Of a stretch of DNA of 64,000 nucleotides, positions 8,494 through 17,129 are shown one piece after another. Under the pieces are notes generated by a model, which saw only the letters and a list, made by a program, of their open reading frames with translations, ran no database searches and was not told the DNA's origin. The stretch spans positions 1-64,000 of the forward strand of contig CAVQWS010000003.1 in the NCBI GenBank assembly GCA_963717725.1. Reading direction: 5' to 3'. The stretch is from AC-32 sp963717725 (GTDB taxonomy: Bacteria; Actinomycetota; Thermoleophilia; Gaiellales; Gaiellaceae). The translations under genes were made by a program, and so were the position numbers. How positions within the stretch are numbered: the first letter of the stretch is position 1; each line of letters starts with the position of its first letter.

Positions 8494-9054
8494 CTAGACC
8501 TCCATGATCTCCGCTTCCTTGCGCTTCAGCAGCTCGTCGATCTCGTGGACGTGGTCGTCCGTGAGCTTCTGGACGCGCTCCTCGGCCCGGTGCTCCTCGT
8601 CGCTGCCGACCTCGCCCTTGTCGACCAGCTCCTTGAGGTGGTGGATCGCGTCGCGGCGCACGTTGCGCACGGCGACCTTTCCTTCCTCCGCCATGTGCCG
8701 CACGACCTTGACGAGCTCCTTGCGCCGCTCCTCGGTCAGCTGTGGAATCGGCAGCCGGATCAGCTTGCCGTCGTTCGAGGGCGTGAGGCCGAGGTCGGAC
8801 TCCTGGATCGCGCGCTCGATCGTGGCGACCGAGTTCGGGTCGAAGGGCTGGATCGTCAGAAGCCGCGGCTCCGGCGCGCCGATCGTGGCGAGCTGCTTGA
8901 GCGGCGTCTGCTGCCCGTAGTAGTCGATCTGAACGCGGTCGAGCAGGGCCGGCGAGGCACGGCCGGTACGGAGGGTCGAGAACTCCGTCTGTGCGGCCTC
9001 GACGGACTTGTCCATCCGCCGCGTCGCGTCCTGAATCAGGTCATCGATCGCCAT
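8494..9054 (-). CDS. frr: Ribosome recycling factor
   Basis: 186 aa, the standard length. With EF-G it splits post-termination ribosomes. The sequence shows the tRNA-mimic pattern, with a long three-helix bundle (FSTLRTGRASPALLDRV near the N-terminus; LTEERRKELVKVVRHMAEE and KVAVRNVRRDA later). The ATG at 9054 is preceded by GAGGAGG. It lies 13 bases after pyrH in the ribosome assembly part of the operon. Confidence 0.97.
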   Translation of the reverse strand: MAIDDLIQDATRRMDKSVEAAQTEFSTLRTGRASPALLDRVQIDYYGQQTPLKQLATIGAPEPRLLTIQPFDPNSVATIERAIQESDLGLTPSNDGKLIRLPIPQLTEERRKELVKVVRHMAEEGKVAVRNVRRDAIHHLKELVDKGEVGSDEEHRAEERVQKLTDDHVHEIDELLKRKEAEIMEV

Positions 9055-9067
9055 CTGGCCTCCTCGG

Positions 9068-9823
9068 TCAAGGGGTCGAGACGATGGTGCCGACCCGCTC
9101 GCCGTGCACGACTCTACGGATGTTTCCAGGTTCCAGGGCGAAGACGTAGATCGGCAGCCGGTTGTCCATGCAGAGGGAGAGCGCGGTCGTGTCCATCACC
9201 TTCAAGCCGCGCTCGATCGCCTGCAGATGGGTGATCTCAGGCAGCAGCACGGCGTCGGGGTTGGTGCGTGGGTCGCCGTCGAGCACGCCTGCGACGGCGT
9301 TCTTCGCCATCAGGATTGCCTCGGCCCCGATCTCGAGCGCCCGCAGGGCGGCCGCGGTGTCGGTGGTGAAGTACGGATTGCCCGTGCCGGCCGCGAAGAT
9401 CACGATCCTGCCCTTCTCCAGGTGACGGATCGCGCGGCGGCGGATGTACGGCTCGGCGACCTCCGCCGCGGCCAGGGCCGAGAGGACGCGGGTGTCCGCC
9501 CCGCTCCGCTCGAGCGCGTCCTGCAGCGCGAGCGCGTTCAGCAGCGTCGCCAGCATCCCCGCGTAGTCGGCGGTCGCGCGGTCCATGCCCTGCGCGGCCG
9601 CCTCCATCCCGCGGTAGATGTTCCCCGCGCCGACGACGATCGCCAGCTCGAGGTCGTCTTGCTGAACCTCGACGATCTCGGCGGCGAGCGCGGAGAGGCG
9701 CGTCGGGTCGAGCCCGTACTCCCTCTCGCCCATCAGCGCCTCGCCGGAGAGCTTCAGCAGCACCCGGTGGAACGCCGAGCCGGCCTCCTGGCCGCCCCGC
9801 TCGGCGGAGGCGGTCTCGGTCAC
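9068..9823 (-). CDS. pyrH: UMP kinase
   Basis: 251 aa from the GTG at 9823. A longer reading from 9913 exists but overlaps tsf by 94 bases and has a non-homologous N-terminus. The GTG forms a GTGA overlap with the tsf stop (9820-9823) and gives the usual length. It phosphorylates UMP to UDP. Amino-acid-kinase motifs include VLLKLSGEAL, VVGAGNIYRG, TGNPYFTTDTAAALRA and AKNAVAGVLDGDP. Confidence 0.95.
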   Translation of the reverse strand: MTETASAERGGQEAGSAFHRVLLKLSGEALMGEREYGLDPTRLSALAAEIVEVQQDDLELAIVVGAGNIYRGMEAAAQGMDRATADYAGMLATLLNALALQDALERSGADTRVLSALAAAEVAEPYIRRRAIRHLEKGRIVIFAAGTGNPYFTTDTAAALRALEIGAEAILMAKNAVAGVLDGDPRTNPDAVLLPEITHLQAIERGLKVMDTTALSLCMDNRLPIYVFALEPGNIRRVVHGERVGTIVSTP

Positions 9824-10623
9824 TCGGCCAGCGCGTAGCGGACGAACTCGAGTACTTCGAGCCCAGCCTCTTCGAGCGCCTTGCCGGCCGTCAGCGAGGG
9901 ATCGTGGATCCACGACTGCTCGCTGAGGGCGACCCCGGAGAGGAACTCCTTGCGCAGGCGGCCCTCGACGATCTTCGCCCGCACCTCCTCCGGCTTCGAC
10001 TGCACTTCGGCCTGGTTCTCGTAGATCGAGCGCTCGTTGGCCAGCTCTTCGGCGGGCACCTCCTCGACGCTGCGGTAGCGCGGCGCGGCGAAGGAGATGT
10101 GCATCGCAAGCCTTCGTGCCGCGGTCCCGTCCGAGCCCTTGACGCGGACGAGCACGCCGATCTTGTTCGCCGGGGGGTGCACGTACTCGGCCAGCAGCTC
10201 GCCCTCGCCGGCCTCCATGCGCGTACCGCCGACGAGCTCGACGTTCTCGCCGATCTTGGCGATCAGCTCGAGCCGGCGCTCCTCGAGGCCCTCGAGCGCC
10301 TCGGGGCCGTTCGCCTCGACCGCCTCGAGCGCCGCCTCGGCGAACGAGAGGAACTCCTCGTTCTTCGAGACGGGCTCGGTCTCGCAGCCGACGGCGACGA
10401 TCGCGCCGACGTCGCCGGAGACGGTGGCGAGCACCTCGCCCTCGGTCGTCGCGCGGCCGGCCTTCTTGCCTGCGGCCGCCATGCCCTGCTCGCGCAGGAG
10501 CCGCTGGGCCGCCTCGACGTCGCCACCGGTCTCCTCGAGCGCGCGCTTGGCCGCCATCATCCCGGCGCCGGTGCGGTCGCGGAGCTCCTTGACCAGGCTT
10601 GCTGAGATCTGGACCTGGCTCAC
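9820..10623 (-). CDS. tsf: Elongation factor Ts
   Basis: 267 aa guanine nucleotide exchange factor for EF-Tu. The N-terminal UBA-like domain (about 8-50) has VKELRDRTGAGMMAAKRAL, and the core has VGCETEPVSKNEEF, where the family usually has TDFVA, so the EF-Tu contact loop is somewhat divergent. The start GTG overlaps the rpsB stop as GTGA (10620-10623), and the stop overlaps the pyrH start the same way. Confidence 0.96.
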   Translation of the reverse strand: MSQVQISASLVKELRDRTGAGMMAAKRALEETGGDVEAAQRLLREQGMAAAGKKAGRATTEGEVLATVSGDVGAIVAVGCETEPVSKNEEFLSFAEAALEAVEANGPEALEGLEERRLELIAKIGENVELVGGTRMEAGEGELLAEYVHPPANKIGVLVRVKGSDGTAARRLAMHISFAAPRYRSVEEVPAEELANERSIYENQAEVQSKPEEVRAKIVEGRLRKEFLSGVALSEQSWIHDPSLTAGKALEEAGLEVLEFVRYALAE

Positions 10624-11471
10624 GACGCCTCCTCCGGCGTGTCGGGGACAGGAACGGGCGCGGGCTCCGGCTCCGCGGCCGGCTCGGGCGCGGCTTCGGC
10701 CTCGGGCTCCGCGGGAGCCTCCGGCTCCGGCTCCGGCTCCGGCTCGGGCTGGGTCTCCTCGGCCGGAGCGGGCGCGAAGTCGGCCGGCTTGGCGCGCTGC
10801 TTACCCTCGGCGATCGCCTCTCCGAGCGCGTGCACGATCAGGCTGCACGAGCGGATCGCGTCGTCATTGCCCGGGATCACGAAGTCGGCCTCGTCCGGGT
10901 CGCAGTTGGTGTCCACGAGCGCGATCACCGGCATCCCCAGCCGCCGTGCCTCGCGCACCGCGAGCTGCTCCTTGCGCAGATCGACGATGAAGATCGCGTC
11001 CGGCTGCTTGCGCATGTCGGCGACGCCACCGAGGTTCGCCTCGAGCTTCTCGAGCTCGTTCTGCATCGAGATCCGCTCCTTGGGCGGCAGCAGCTCGAGC
11101 TGGTTCTCGTCGCGCAGACGGCGCAACTCGTGGAGGTGCTCGATCCGCTCGGAGATCGTGCGCCAGTTGGTGAGCAGGCCGCCGAGCCAGCGGTGGTTCA
11201 CGTACGGCATGCCCGTGCGCTTGGCCTCCTCCTCGACGGAGTCCTGAGCCTGTTTCTTGGTGCCGACGAAGAGGACGGTGCCGCCGCGCTCGCCGAGGTT
11301 GCGGACGAAGCTCTCCGCCTCCTCGAGGCTCTCGAGCGTCTTCTGCAAATCGATGATGTAGATGCCGCCGCGCTCGCCGAAGATGAAACGGCGCATCTTC
11401 GGGTTCCAGCGGCGCGTCTGGTGGCCGAAATGGACTCCGGCCTCCAGGAGCTCTCGCATGGTGACTGGCAT
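10620..11471 (-). CDS. rpsB: 30S ribosomal protein S2 with a long Glu/Pro/Ala tail
   Basis: 283 aa. The core (about 1-225) is typical S2: MRELLEAGVHFGHQTRRWNP, IIDLQKTL, FVGTKKQAQ, NHRWLGGLLTNW and DPDEADFVIPGNDDA. The last 50 or so residues are a low-complexity acidic extension of repeated Pro-Glu and Ala units. ATG 11471 has GGAAGGAA about seven bases upstream. It is the first gene of the ten-gene operon, so the promoter should lie in 11472-11647. Confidence 0.96.
   Translation of the reverse strand: MPVTMRELLEAGVHFGHQTRRWNPKMRRFIFGERGGIYIIDLQKTLESLEEAESFVRNLGERGGTVLFVGTKKQAQDSVEEEAKRTGMPYVNHRWLGGLLTNWRTISERIEHLHELRRLRDENQLELLPPKERISMQNELEKLEANLGGVADMRKQPDAIFIVDLRKEQLAVREARRLGMPVIALVDTNCDPDEADFVIPGNDDAIRSCSLIVHALGEAIAEGKQRAKPADFAPAPAEETQPEPEPEPEPEAPAEPEAEAAPEPAAEPEPAPVPVPDTPEEAS
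10654..10764. repeat. Low-complexity six-base repeat in the rpsB 3' end
   Basis: Tandem and imperfect copies of GGCTCC/GGCTCG encode the Pro-Glu/Ala-Glu tail of S2. Copy number may vary between strains through slippage. Confidence 0.6.
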
Positions 11472-11528
11472 CGGTCGTTCCTTCCTGGTTGGTTGCGGTC
11501 TTCGTACGCCGGCGGGGGTCGGGTGGAA

Positions 11529-11571
11529 CCGGCCTCAGAAGCCGGCACCGCCACCTGCCCGGATCGCCGGG
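11529..11571 (-). promoter_or_regulatory. Hairpin-bearing leader upstream of rpsB
   Basis: Two short hairpins lie 58-100 bases upstream of the rpsB start: CCGGC-N7-GCCGG (11529-11545) and CCCGG-ATCG-CCGGG (11558-11571). In other bacteria S2 represses its own operon through the rpsB leader, so these are candidates for a regulatory leader. A weak -10-like TACACT lies at 11600-11595 on the minus strand. All functional statements are inference. Confidence 0.3.
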
Positions 11572-11647
11572 TTGGGGACGAGAAAAGCGCCGGAAGTGTA
11601 GCGGCCGCTCAGGTTTGGGCGCCTTCCGCCCGATTACTCATGCAGCT

Positions 11648-12595
11648 GTGGGAATCCGCCCGTCCCCACCTGTCCTGGAAGAGCTGGCCGACGAGATCGA
11701 GGCCTCGGCCTGGGAGCTCGCGCTCGCGGTCGTCGAGGAAGGCCTGGTCGACGACCAGATTCCCTCGCTGCAGCGGCTCGGACGGCTGGGGCAGTTCGGC
11801 GACATGCCGACCTTCATCTGCGAGCTCTCACGCGAGCTCGTCGACCCACGGCCGGAACGGATGCGCCCGGGCAGCCCACTCGCGGCGCAGGCCCGTGCGC
11901 ACGCCCAGCAGCGAGAGGCGCTCGGCTTTGCGCCGCGCGAGATCGTGACGGAGTTCCTGCTGCTGCGGCGCGTGCTCTGGGCGTTCGTCGCCCGCCGTCC
12001 AGGAGAGCTCGGGCCCGAAGAGGTGCTCGCAGTGGAGGAGCGCCTGAACGCAACGATCGACCGCCTGGTGACCGAGTGCGTGGTCGCGTACTTCGATCGC
12101 GCGACCTCGGAGCTCGCCCACGAGGCCCGGCACGACCAGCTGACCGGGCTGCTGCACCACCAGGCGTTTGTCCGCGAGCTCGAGCTGGAGTTGGAGCGCG
12201 CGACCCGCTACGGCCACGGCGTCTCACTGGTCTTCCTCGATCTCGACCGCTTCAAGGAGGTCAACGACACGCTCGGCCACCCCGCCGGCGACGGCGTGCT
12301 GCGGCGGCTCGGCGCGCTCCTGCGCGAATCGCTGCGCGGCTCCGACCTCGCCGGGAGGATGGGTGGTGACGAGTTCGCCGCGTACCTCGTCGAGTCCGAC
12401 GAGGAGGCCGGCCCGCGGCTCGTCGCCCGCCTGAACGACCACGTGGACGAGCTCGTCGCCAACGGAGAGCTGCCGGTGCGGTGCGCGTTCAGCGCCGGCT
12501 TCGCGCACTTTCCCGACGAGGCCGGGGACGCCGACGCGCTCTTCCGCCTCGCCGACCGGCGGCTCTACGAGTCGAAGCGCGCCAACGCGGCCTGA
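11648..12595 (+). CDS. Diguanylate cyclase with an RsbRD-like N-terminal domain
   Basis: About 315 aa from GTG 11648. The frame stays open upstream but that part is low-complexity and lies in the rpsB leader. Residues about 1-150 are helical and resemble the N-terminal sensor domain of RsbRD-type proteins. The C-terminal GGDEF domain has an intact GGDEF at 239-243 and an RxxD inhibitory site (RGSD, 230-233) five residues before it, so it should make c-di-GMP with product inhibition. No Shine-Dalgarno sequence is obvious. Its 3' end overlaps the end of convergent rluD by 31 bases. Confidence 0.85.
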   Translation: MGIRPSPPVLEELADEIEASAWELALAVVEEGLVDDQIPSLQRLGRLGQFGDMPTFICELSRELVDPRPERMRPGSPLAAQARAHAQQREALGFAPREIVTEFLLLRRVLWAFVARRPGELGPEEVLAVEERLNATIDRLVTECVVAYFDRATSELAHEARHDQLTGLLHHQAFVRELELELERATRYGHGVSLVFLDLDRFKEVNDTLGHPAGDGVLRRLGALLRESLRGSDLAGRMGGDEFAAYLVESDEEAGPRLVARLNDHVDELVANGELPVRCAFSAGFAHFPDEAGDADALFRLADRRLYESKRANAA

Positions 12596-13452
12596 AGGTC
12601 GGCCGGCAGCGGCGATTCCACTTCGACCGGCGCCCCGCTGAGCGGATGCGGGAACGCGAGCCGCCAGGCGTGCAGGAACTGGCGCCTGAGCTGCTCGTCC
12701 GGGACGCCGTAGACCGGGTCGCCCACGACCGGTAGCCCGATCGCCGCGAGGTGGACACGGATCTGGTGCGTCCGGCCGGTCTCGAGCCGGACGTCGAGCA
12801 GCGCGTGCCGGTCGAGCAGCCGTTCCACCTCGAAGTGCGTGACCGCCTCGCGCGGGGTGTCCGTGTCGAGCGAGTGGCGTGTCGGCTCGCGCCGGTCGCG
12901 GCCGATCGGGGCCTCGATCCGGCCGGTCCAGGAGCGCGGCCGCCCGCGCACGAGGGCCTTGTAGCGACGCTCGAGCTCCCGTGCCCGCACCAGCTCCTGC
13001 AGCTTCGAATACGCCTCCTCGCTGCGCGCGACGACGAGCAGGCCCGAGGTGTCGCGGTCGAGCCGGTGGACGATGCCGGGGCGCTCTTCGTCCTCCCCAC
13101 CCGCGGCCAGGCCGACGAGCCCGTGCACGAGGGTGCCGGTCGCATGGCCCGGCGAGGGATGGACGACGACGCCCGCCGGCTTGTCCACGACCAGGATGTG
13201 CTCGTCCTCCCACGCGATTCGGAGCGGCACCTCCTCGCGCTCGAGCCCGGCCGCCACGGGCTCGCGAACCGACAGCTCGAGCTGCTCGCCGCCTTCGAGC
13301 CGATGTGACTTCGGCCGCCGTTCACCGTCCACGAGCGCGGCGCCCTCCTCCAGCAGCCGCTCGGCTGCCCCGCGCGAGCCGACGGTCGGCAGCGAGGCGA
13401 GGAAACGATCGAGCCGCTCACCCGCGGCCTCGGCGGGGACGGCGATTTTCAG
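12565..13452 (-). CDS. rluD: RluA/RluD-family 23S rRNA pseudouridine synthase, apparent CTG start
   Basis: 295 aa. An S4 RNA-binding domain (about 10-60) precedes the catalytic domain with HRLDRDTSGLLV; Asp132 is the expected nucleophile. Later come ETGRTHQIRVH and GDPVYG. No in-frame ATG, GTG or TTG gives a sensible N-terminus. The CTG at 13450-13452 overlaps the lspA stop as CTGA and yields a family-like start (MKIAVPAEAAGERLDRFLA), so I choose it. It is the last gene of the cca-to-rluD operon. Confidence 0.88.
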   Translation of the reverse strand: MKIAVPAEAAGERLDRFLASLPTVGSRGAAERLLEEGAALVDGERRPKSHRLEGGEQLELSVREPVAAGLEREEVPLRIAWEDEHILVVDKPAGVVVHPSPGHATGTLVHGLVGLAAGGEDEERPGIVHRLDRDTSGLLVVARSEEAYSKLQELVRARELERRYKALVRGRPRSWTGRIEAPIGRDRREPTRHSLDTDTPREAVTHFEVERLLDRHALLDVRLETGRTHQIRVHLAAIGLPVVGDPVYGVPDEQLRRQFLHAWRLAFPHPLSGAPVEVESPLPADLQAALARFDS

Positions 13453-14000
13453 CGGGGTCGTGTCTCGCCTATGAGCAGCGCGACAAACAGGATCGCCACG
13501 CCGACGACGATGAAGCTGTCCGCGAGGTTGAACGCCGGCCAGTAGCGCAGGTCGAGGAAGTCGGTCACGTGCCCGAGCCGGATACGGTCGATCAGGTTCG
13601 AGGTCGAGCCGCCGATCAGCAGGCCGAGCGCGACCGGGAGCACCGGGTGCCGCGCGCCCGAGCGCGCGAAGTAGACGAGCATCCAGCCGACCGCGAGCGC
13701 CGTCAGCGCCGTCACCACGGGCGTCGCGCTCGAGAAGAGCCCGAAGGCGATGCCCGAGTTCTGGACGTGGTGGATCGCGAAGGGCCCGACCACGTGCAGC
13801 GACTCGTCGAAGGCGAGCTGCGTCGAGACGATCAGCTTCGTCAGCTGGTCGGCCGCGATCGCCGCGAGCACCACCGCGCCGAGGCCGGCCCACTGGGGCG
13901 CCCGCGCCGCGAGCGAGCGCTCGGCGACCGAGACCGGCGTCAGCGCGTCCGTGCTGGAGCCGACGCGGACGTCGTAGGTCCGGGGCGCGGACTCGCTCAA
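13449..14000 (-). CDS. lspA: Lipoprotein signal peptidase
   Basis: 183 aa from a TTG at 14000 that overlaps the traR/dksA stop as TTGA; an ATG at 14045 would overlap that gene by 49 bases. Signal peptidase II removes signal peptides from prolipoproteins in the membrane. Four membrane helices are visible. The catalytic aspartates lie in SNLIDR and FNLADS, with NSGIAFG also conserved. It is coupled to rluD downstream, the usual neighbour. Confidence 0.93.
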   Translation of the reverse strand: MSESAPRTYDVRVGSSTDALTPVSVAERSLAARAPQWAGLGAVVLAAIAADQLTKLIVSTQLAFDESLHVVGPFAIHHVQNSGIAFGLFSSATPVVTALTALAVGWMLVYFARSGARHPVLPVALGLLIGGSTSNLIDRIRLGHVTDFLDLRYWPAFNLADSFIVVGVAILFVALLIGETRPR

Positions 14001-14365
14001 GTCCGTTCTTCCTTGCGCTTGCAGTCGATGCACTGCGTCGCCCACGGCACCGCCTCCAGCCGCTCCTCGGGGATGGGCTCGCCGCAGTTGCTGCAGATGC
14101 CGTACGTACCGGCATCGATGCGCTTCAGCGCCGCGTCGATCGCGTCGAGCATCCGCTCCTCGTTGTCCTCGAGCGTGGCGTCGAGCTCGCGGTCGTAGGT
14201 CGAGGTAGCGTCGTCGGCGAGATGGTTGTCGCTCTGAATCTCCTCGCGCTCGTCCTCGAGCAGGCCCTGGTCGTCCTTCTGCAGGTACTCGAGCGCGTCC
14301 TGGGCCCGCTTGCGCTCCTCGAGCAACCGGTCGCGGAAATGGTCGAGATCGAGGGCCGCGCTCAC
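13997..14365 (-). CDS. DksA/TraR-family zinc-finger protein
   Basis: 122 aa: a long acidic coiled coil (about 5-80), then a C4 zinc finger ICSNCG...CIDCK (Cys at about 91, 94, 112, 115). DksA-type proteins bind the RNA polymerase secondary channel and alter initiation. Actinobacterial members in this operon position are usually annotated only as TraR/DksA family. The start is GTG 14365. It lies between divIVA and lspA. Confidence 0.9.
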   Translation of the reverse strand: MSAALDLDHFRDRLLEERKRAQDALEYLQKDDQGLLEDEREEIQSDNHLADDATSTYDRELDATLEDNEERMLDAIDAALKRIDAGTYGICSNCGEPIPEERLEAVPWATQCIDCKRKEERT

Positions 14366-14396
14366 TGCGACTCAGTATAGGTTCGGGGGCTGGGGG

Positions 14397-14825
14397 TCAG
14401 GCGGCCTGCGCGCCGGTGTCCGCGTCGTCGACGGCGTCGAGTGCCGCCTCCAGCAGCGCGCGCACCTTGCGCGCCTCGGTGAGCAGCCGCGACCGCTCGG
14501 CCGCGGCGGCCCGCGTGACCTCACGCGCCTCGGCGTGCGCCTCGCCGACGACCAGCTCGGCCTCTCGCTTCGCCTGGTCCTTCAACACATGCGCGGACTT
14601 CTCGGCGGAGACGAGCGTCGTGCGCAGCAGCGACTCGAGGTCGCGGTGCCGCGAGAGCTCGCCCTCGAGCTGCTCGATCCGGTCGGCATAGTCGGCGCGC
14701 TGGCGCCAGACCTCCTCGAACGAGTCGGCGATCTCGAGGATCAGCTCGTCGACGGGCCCGCGGCGGTAGCCGAGCAGGCCCCGCTTGAGGCCTATGTGGT
14801 GGAGCTCCACCGGCGTGATGGTCAT
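14397..14825 (-). CDS. DivIVA-domain protein
   Basis: 142 aa from ATG 14825, which has GAGGAGG about six bases upstream; the ATG at 14852 would overlap yggT. The N-terminal DivIVA motif (ITPVELHHIGLKRGLLGYRR, then PVDELI) is followed by a coiled coil to about residue 130. DivIVA proteins bind curved membrane at poles and septa and organise growth. It lies with sepF and yggT, as in many actinobacteria. Confidence 0.9.
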   Translation of the reverse strand: MTITPVELHHIGLKRGLLGYRRGPVDELILEIADSFEEVWRQRADYADRIEQLEGELSRHRDLESLLRTTLVSAEKSAHVLKDQAKREAELVVGEAHAEAREVTRAAAAERSRLLTEARKVRALLEAALDAVDDADTGAQAA

Positions 14826-14835
14826 GACGTCCTCC

Positions 14836-15138
14836 TCAGGAGTAGTGGGCAAAGAGCGCGTCGACGATGCGCATCAGCGCGATCAACGCGAGCAAGGCCA
14901 CGACCGGCGAGAGGTCGAGCGCACCGAGCGGCGGCAGGATCCGCCGAAAGATCCGCAGGTACGGCTCGCAGACGTCCCGCAGGAACTCCGTGATCCGCCG
15001 CACCCAGACCGTGTACGGCAGCCGCACCCACGACAGGAGCACGTACACGAACAGCAGCAGGATGTAGACCCACAGGAACGTGTCGATCAACGTGTTCGCC
15101 GTCGAGGCGGCGTCCGCAAGCAGCGCAAGCGTGGCCAT
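14836..15138 (-). CDS. YggT-family membrane protein
   Basis: 100 aa with two hydrophobic segments (about 15-38 and 75-95) and the family pattern LSWVRLPY, then CEPYLRIFRRILPPLGALDLSP. YggT proteins are encoded beside sepF and divIVA in division clusters; their exact role is not settled. ATG 15138. Confidence 0.88.
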   Translation of the reverse strand: MATLALLADAASTANTLIDTFLWVYILLLFVYVLLSWVRLPYTVWVRRITEFLRDVCEPYLRIFRRILPPLGALDLSPVVALLALIALMRIVDALFAHYS

Positions 15139-15177
15139 CAGACCTGAGTTCGGGTCGGCACGCGCGATTCCTGGCCG

Positions 15178-15744
15178 CTAGGCCTGGTTGAAGAACCCAC
15201 GTTCCAACAGGCGGGCTCGTTCCTCGGCGGAGACCTGCACGTTTCTCGGGGTTAGCAGGAAGACCTTGTCGGCGACGCGCTGCATGCCGCCCTCGAGCGC
15301 GTAGGTGAGGCCGCTGGTGAAGTCGATCAGGCGCTTGGACAGCTCCTGGTCGGCGCCCTGGAGGTTAAGGATCACCGGGATCCCGTCCTTGAACTTGTCC
15401 GCGATCTGCTGGGCGTCGTTGAAGCTGCGCGGCACGACGAGGTGCACCTGCACCGATGGGATCGCGCCGAGCGGGCCGGCCGACGGCGTGGCCTGGCCGG
15501 AGCGGCGGTGGTTGCGCGGGCGCAGCACGGCCGTGGCCGGCGCGGCCTCCTCGGGGTCCGGGTCTGTCCAGTCGTCGAAATCACGCTGGCGGCCCCTCGG
15601 GGTCAGCCTGCGGACGTTCGGGCGCTCGCTGTACGTGCGCTCGAGGTCCTCCTCGGTCAGGTACCCGTCCTCGTCCCACTCGTCCTCCTCCTCGGCGATC
15701 CCGAAGTAGACGAGCGTGCGGTTCCAAACGTCTGCAAATCCCAT
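15178..15744 (-). CDS. sepF: Cell division protein SepF
   Basis: 188 aa from ATG 15744. SepF anchors FtsZ to the membrane in bacteria without FtsA. The N-terminal amphipathic stretch (MGFADVWNRTLVYFGI) is followed by an acidic linker and the globular DUF552 domain (about 95-175: VQVHLVVPRSFNDAQQIAD, VILNLQ, RLIDFTSGLTYAL, VFLLTP). A longer frame to 15861 lies over yggS and is not homologous. FtsZ itself is not in the window. Confidence 0.93.
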   Translation of the reverse strand: MGFADVWNRTLVYFGIAEEEDEWDEDGYLTEEDLERTYSERPNVRRLTPRGRQRDFDDWTDPDPEEAAPATAVLRPRNHRRSGQATPSAGPLGAIPSVQVHLVVPRSFNDAQQIADKFKDGIPVILNLQGADQELSKRLIDFTSGLTYALEGGMQRVADKVFLLTPRNVQVSAEERARLLERGFFNQA

Positions 15745-15757
15745 GGTTAGCGGAATG

Positions 15758-16411
15758 TTACCCCTCGTACAAAACGGATCCCAGGCGCACCATGGTCGCC
15801 CCTTCGTCGGCTGCCACGAGGTAGTCCTGGCTCGTTCCCATCGACAGCTCGCGCAGGCCATGGCGCTCGGCGAGCTCGCGCAGGCGGCGAAAGTAGGGGC
15901 GCGAGTCCTCGGGGTCGCTCGTGAAGGGCGGCATCGTCATCAGGCCGACCACGTTCGCGTAAAGCGGCAGGAACTCCTCCAGGTCGGCCTCTGCGATCCC
16001 CGACTTCGACTCCTCGCCGGAGAGGTTGACCTCGACGAGCGCGGGAATCGTCAGTTTCTTTACCGCGGACTCGCTCGAGAGCGAGTGGCAGAGCTCGCAG
16101 AGCTCGTTCACGACCGCCGCCTTGCGGCTCTGCAGGTGGCCGATGAAGTGCCACCGGAAGGCGTCGCCGTGGAGGGCGTGCTTGGCGGCGAGGTCCTGCG
16201 CGCGGTTCTCGCCCACGACCTCGATTCCGGCCTCGGCGAGCGCGCCCAGGTCCTCGGGCTCGACGTACTTGGTCGCGGCGACGATCGCCACCTCCGGCCC
16301 GAGCTCGCCGCGGATGCGCTCGTAGTTCGTGCGGACGGTCTCAGGCGATAAAAGGCTACGCGTCTGGTTTGGATTGGACCGTTCGCCTTTGCCGGACGTT
16401 CCAGACCTCAC
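15758..16411 (-). CDS. YggS/PLPBP-family pyridoxal phosphate-binding protein
   Basis: About 217 aa from GTG 16411, which lies 13 bases after the pgeF stop. The start is uncertain because there is no Shine-Dalgarno and homology begins near LSPETVRTNYERI. The fold is an alanine-racemase-like barrel. The PLP lysine is in VAATKYV, with GENRAQ, WHFIGHLQSRK, EVNLSGEESKSG and SMGTSQDY as family landmarks. It handles PLP homeostasis and has no known enzymatic activity. It lies between pgeF and sepF, the usual order. Confidence 0.92.
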   Translation of the reverse strand: MRSGTSGKGERSNPNQTRSLLSPETVRTNYERIRGELGPEVAIVAATKYVEPEDLGALAEAGIEVVGENRAQDLAAKHALHGDAFRWHFIGHLQSRKAAVVNELCELCHSLSSESAVKKLTIPALVEVNLSGEESKSGIAEADLEEFLPLYANVVGLMTMPPFTSDPEDSRPYFRRLRELAERHGLRELSMGTSQDYLVAADEGATMVRLGSVLYEG

Positions 16412-16424
16412 GCTATCGGGTTGA

Positions 16425-17129
16425 TCAGCCAATGATCCCGATGACTCCCTGCCGCCCGGTGATCCCTTCGTCGCGGCGGTGCGAGAAGAAGCGCTCGGGG
16501 GAGCACGCCGTGCAGAGGTCGACCCGGTCGACTCGCCCGCAGCCGGCCGCGCGCAACGCACGCTCGGCGGCGCTCCAGAGGTCGAGCTTCCCATCGCGCA
16601 CGAGGCCGAGCCCGAACGCGCGGCGGAACGGCGCGGCCACCTCCTCGCCCACCTCGTAGCAGCAAGGCCCGATCCCCGGCCCGACCACCGCGGAGACGAA
16701 GCGGCCGCCGAGCGCCTGCACACCCGAGGATGCGATCCCGCCGAGCAGGCCGCGCCAGCCCGCGTGCAGGACGGCCAGCGCCGGCTTGCCGCCGTTGGCC
16801 CGGGCAAGTGCGATCGGCAGGCAGTCGGCGGCGAGTGCGAGCAGCGGCAGCCCGCGCTCGTCCGTCCACAGCCCGTCGCCGCGCTCGCCGCGCGAGCCCG
16901 CCTGGGCGCGCAGGACGTCGGCCGAGTGGTGCTGGTAGTTCAGGCTCAACGCGTCTGGGTCGGCATCAACCTCGGCGCAGAGACGCCGGCGATTCTCGTC
17001 CACCCGTCCGGGCTCGTCTGCGGTCGCGCGGCCGAGGTTGAGCGACGCGAATGGGCCCTCGCTGACCCCGCCTTCGCGCGTCGAGAAAACGACCTCGTAC
17101 GGGCCGGGCGCGTGCTCCCAGCGGATCAC
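16425..17129 (-). CDS. pgeF: PgeF-family peptidoglycan editing factor (laccase-domain protein)
   Basis: 234 aa from GTG 17129, overlapping the cca stop as GTGA. Homologues remove wrongly inserted L-Ser from peptidoglycan precursors and were earlier called multicopper polyphenol oxidase. The zinc-site motifs are present: YQHHSADV, LAADCLPIAL, VLHAGWRGLLGG and the C-terminal CSPERFFSHRRD. The 705-bp reading has the standard length, whereas the longer open frame upstream is antisense-like and was discarded. Confidence 0.92.
   Translation of the reverse strand: MIRWEHAPGPYEVVFSTREGGVSEGPFASLNLGRATADEPGRVDENRRRLCAEVDADPDALSLNYQHHSADVLRAQAGSRGERGDGLWTDERGLPLLALAADCLPIALARANGGKPALAVLHAGWRGLLGGIASSGVQALGGRFVSAVVGPGIGPCCYEVGEEVAAPFRRAFGLGLVRDGKLDLWSAAERALRAAGCGRVDRVDLCTACSPERFFSHRRDEGITGRQGVIGIIG

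Noticed and set aside
10654..10764. Repeated GGCTCC units as a possible CRISPR or VNTR locus
   Set aside because: They encode the Pro/Glu tail of ribosomal protein S2 in frame, and there are no spacers.
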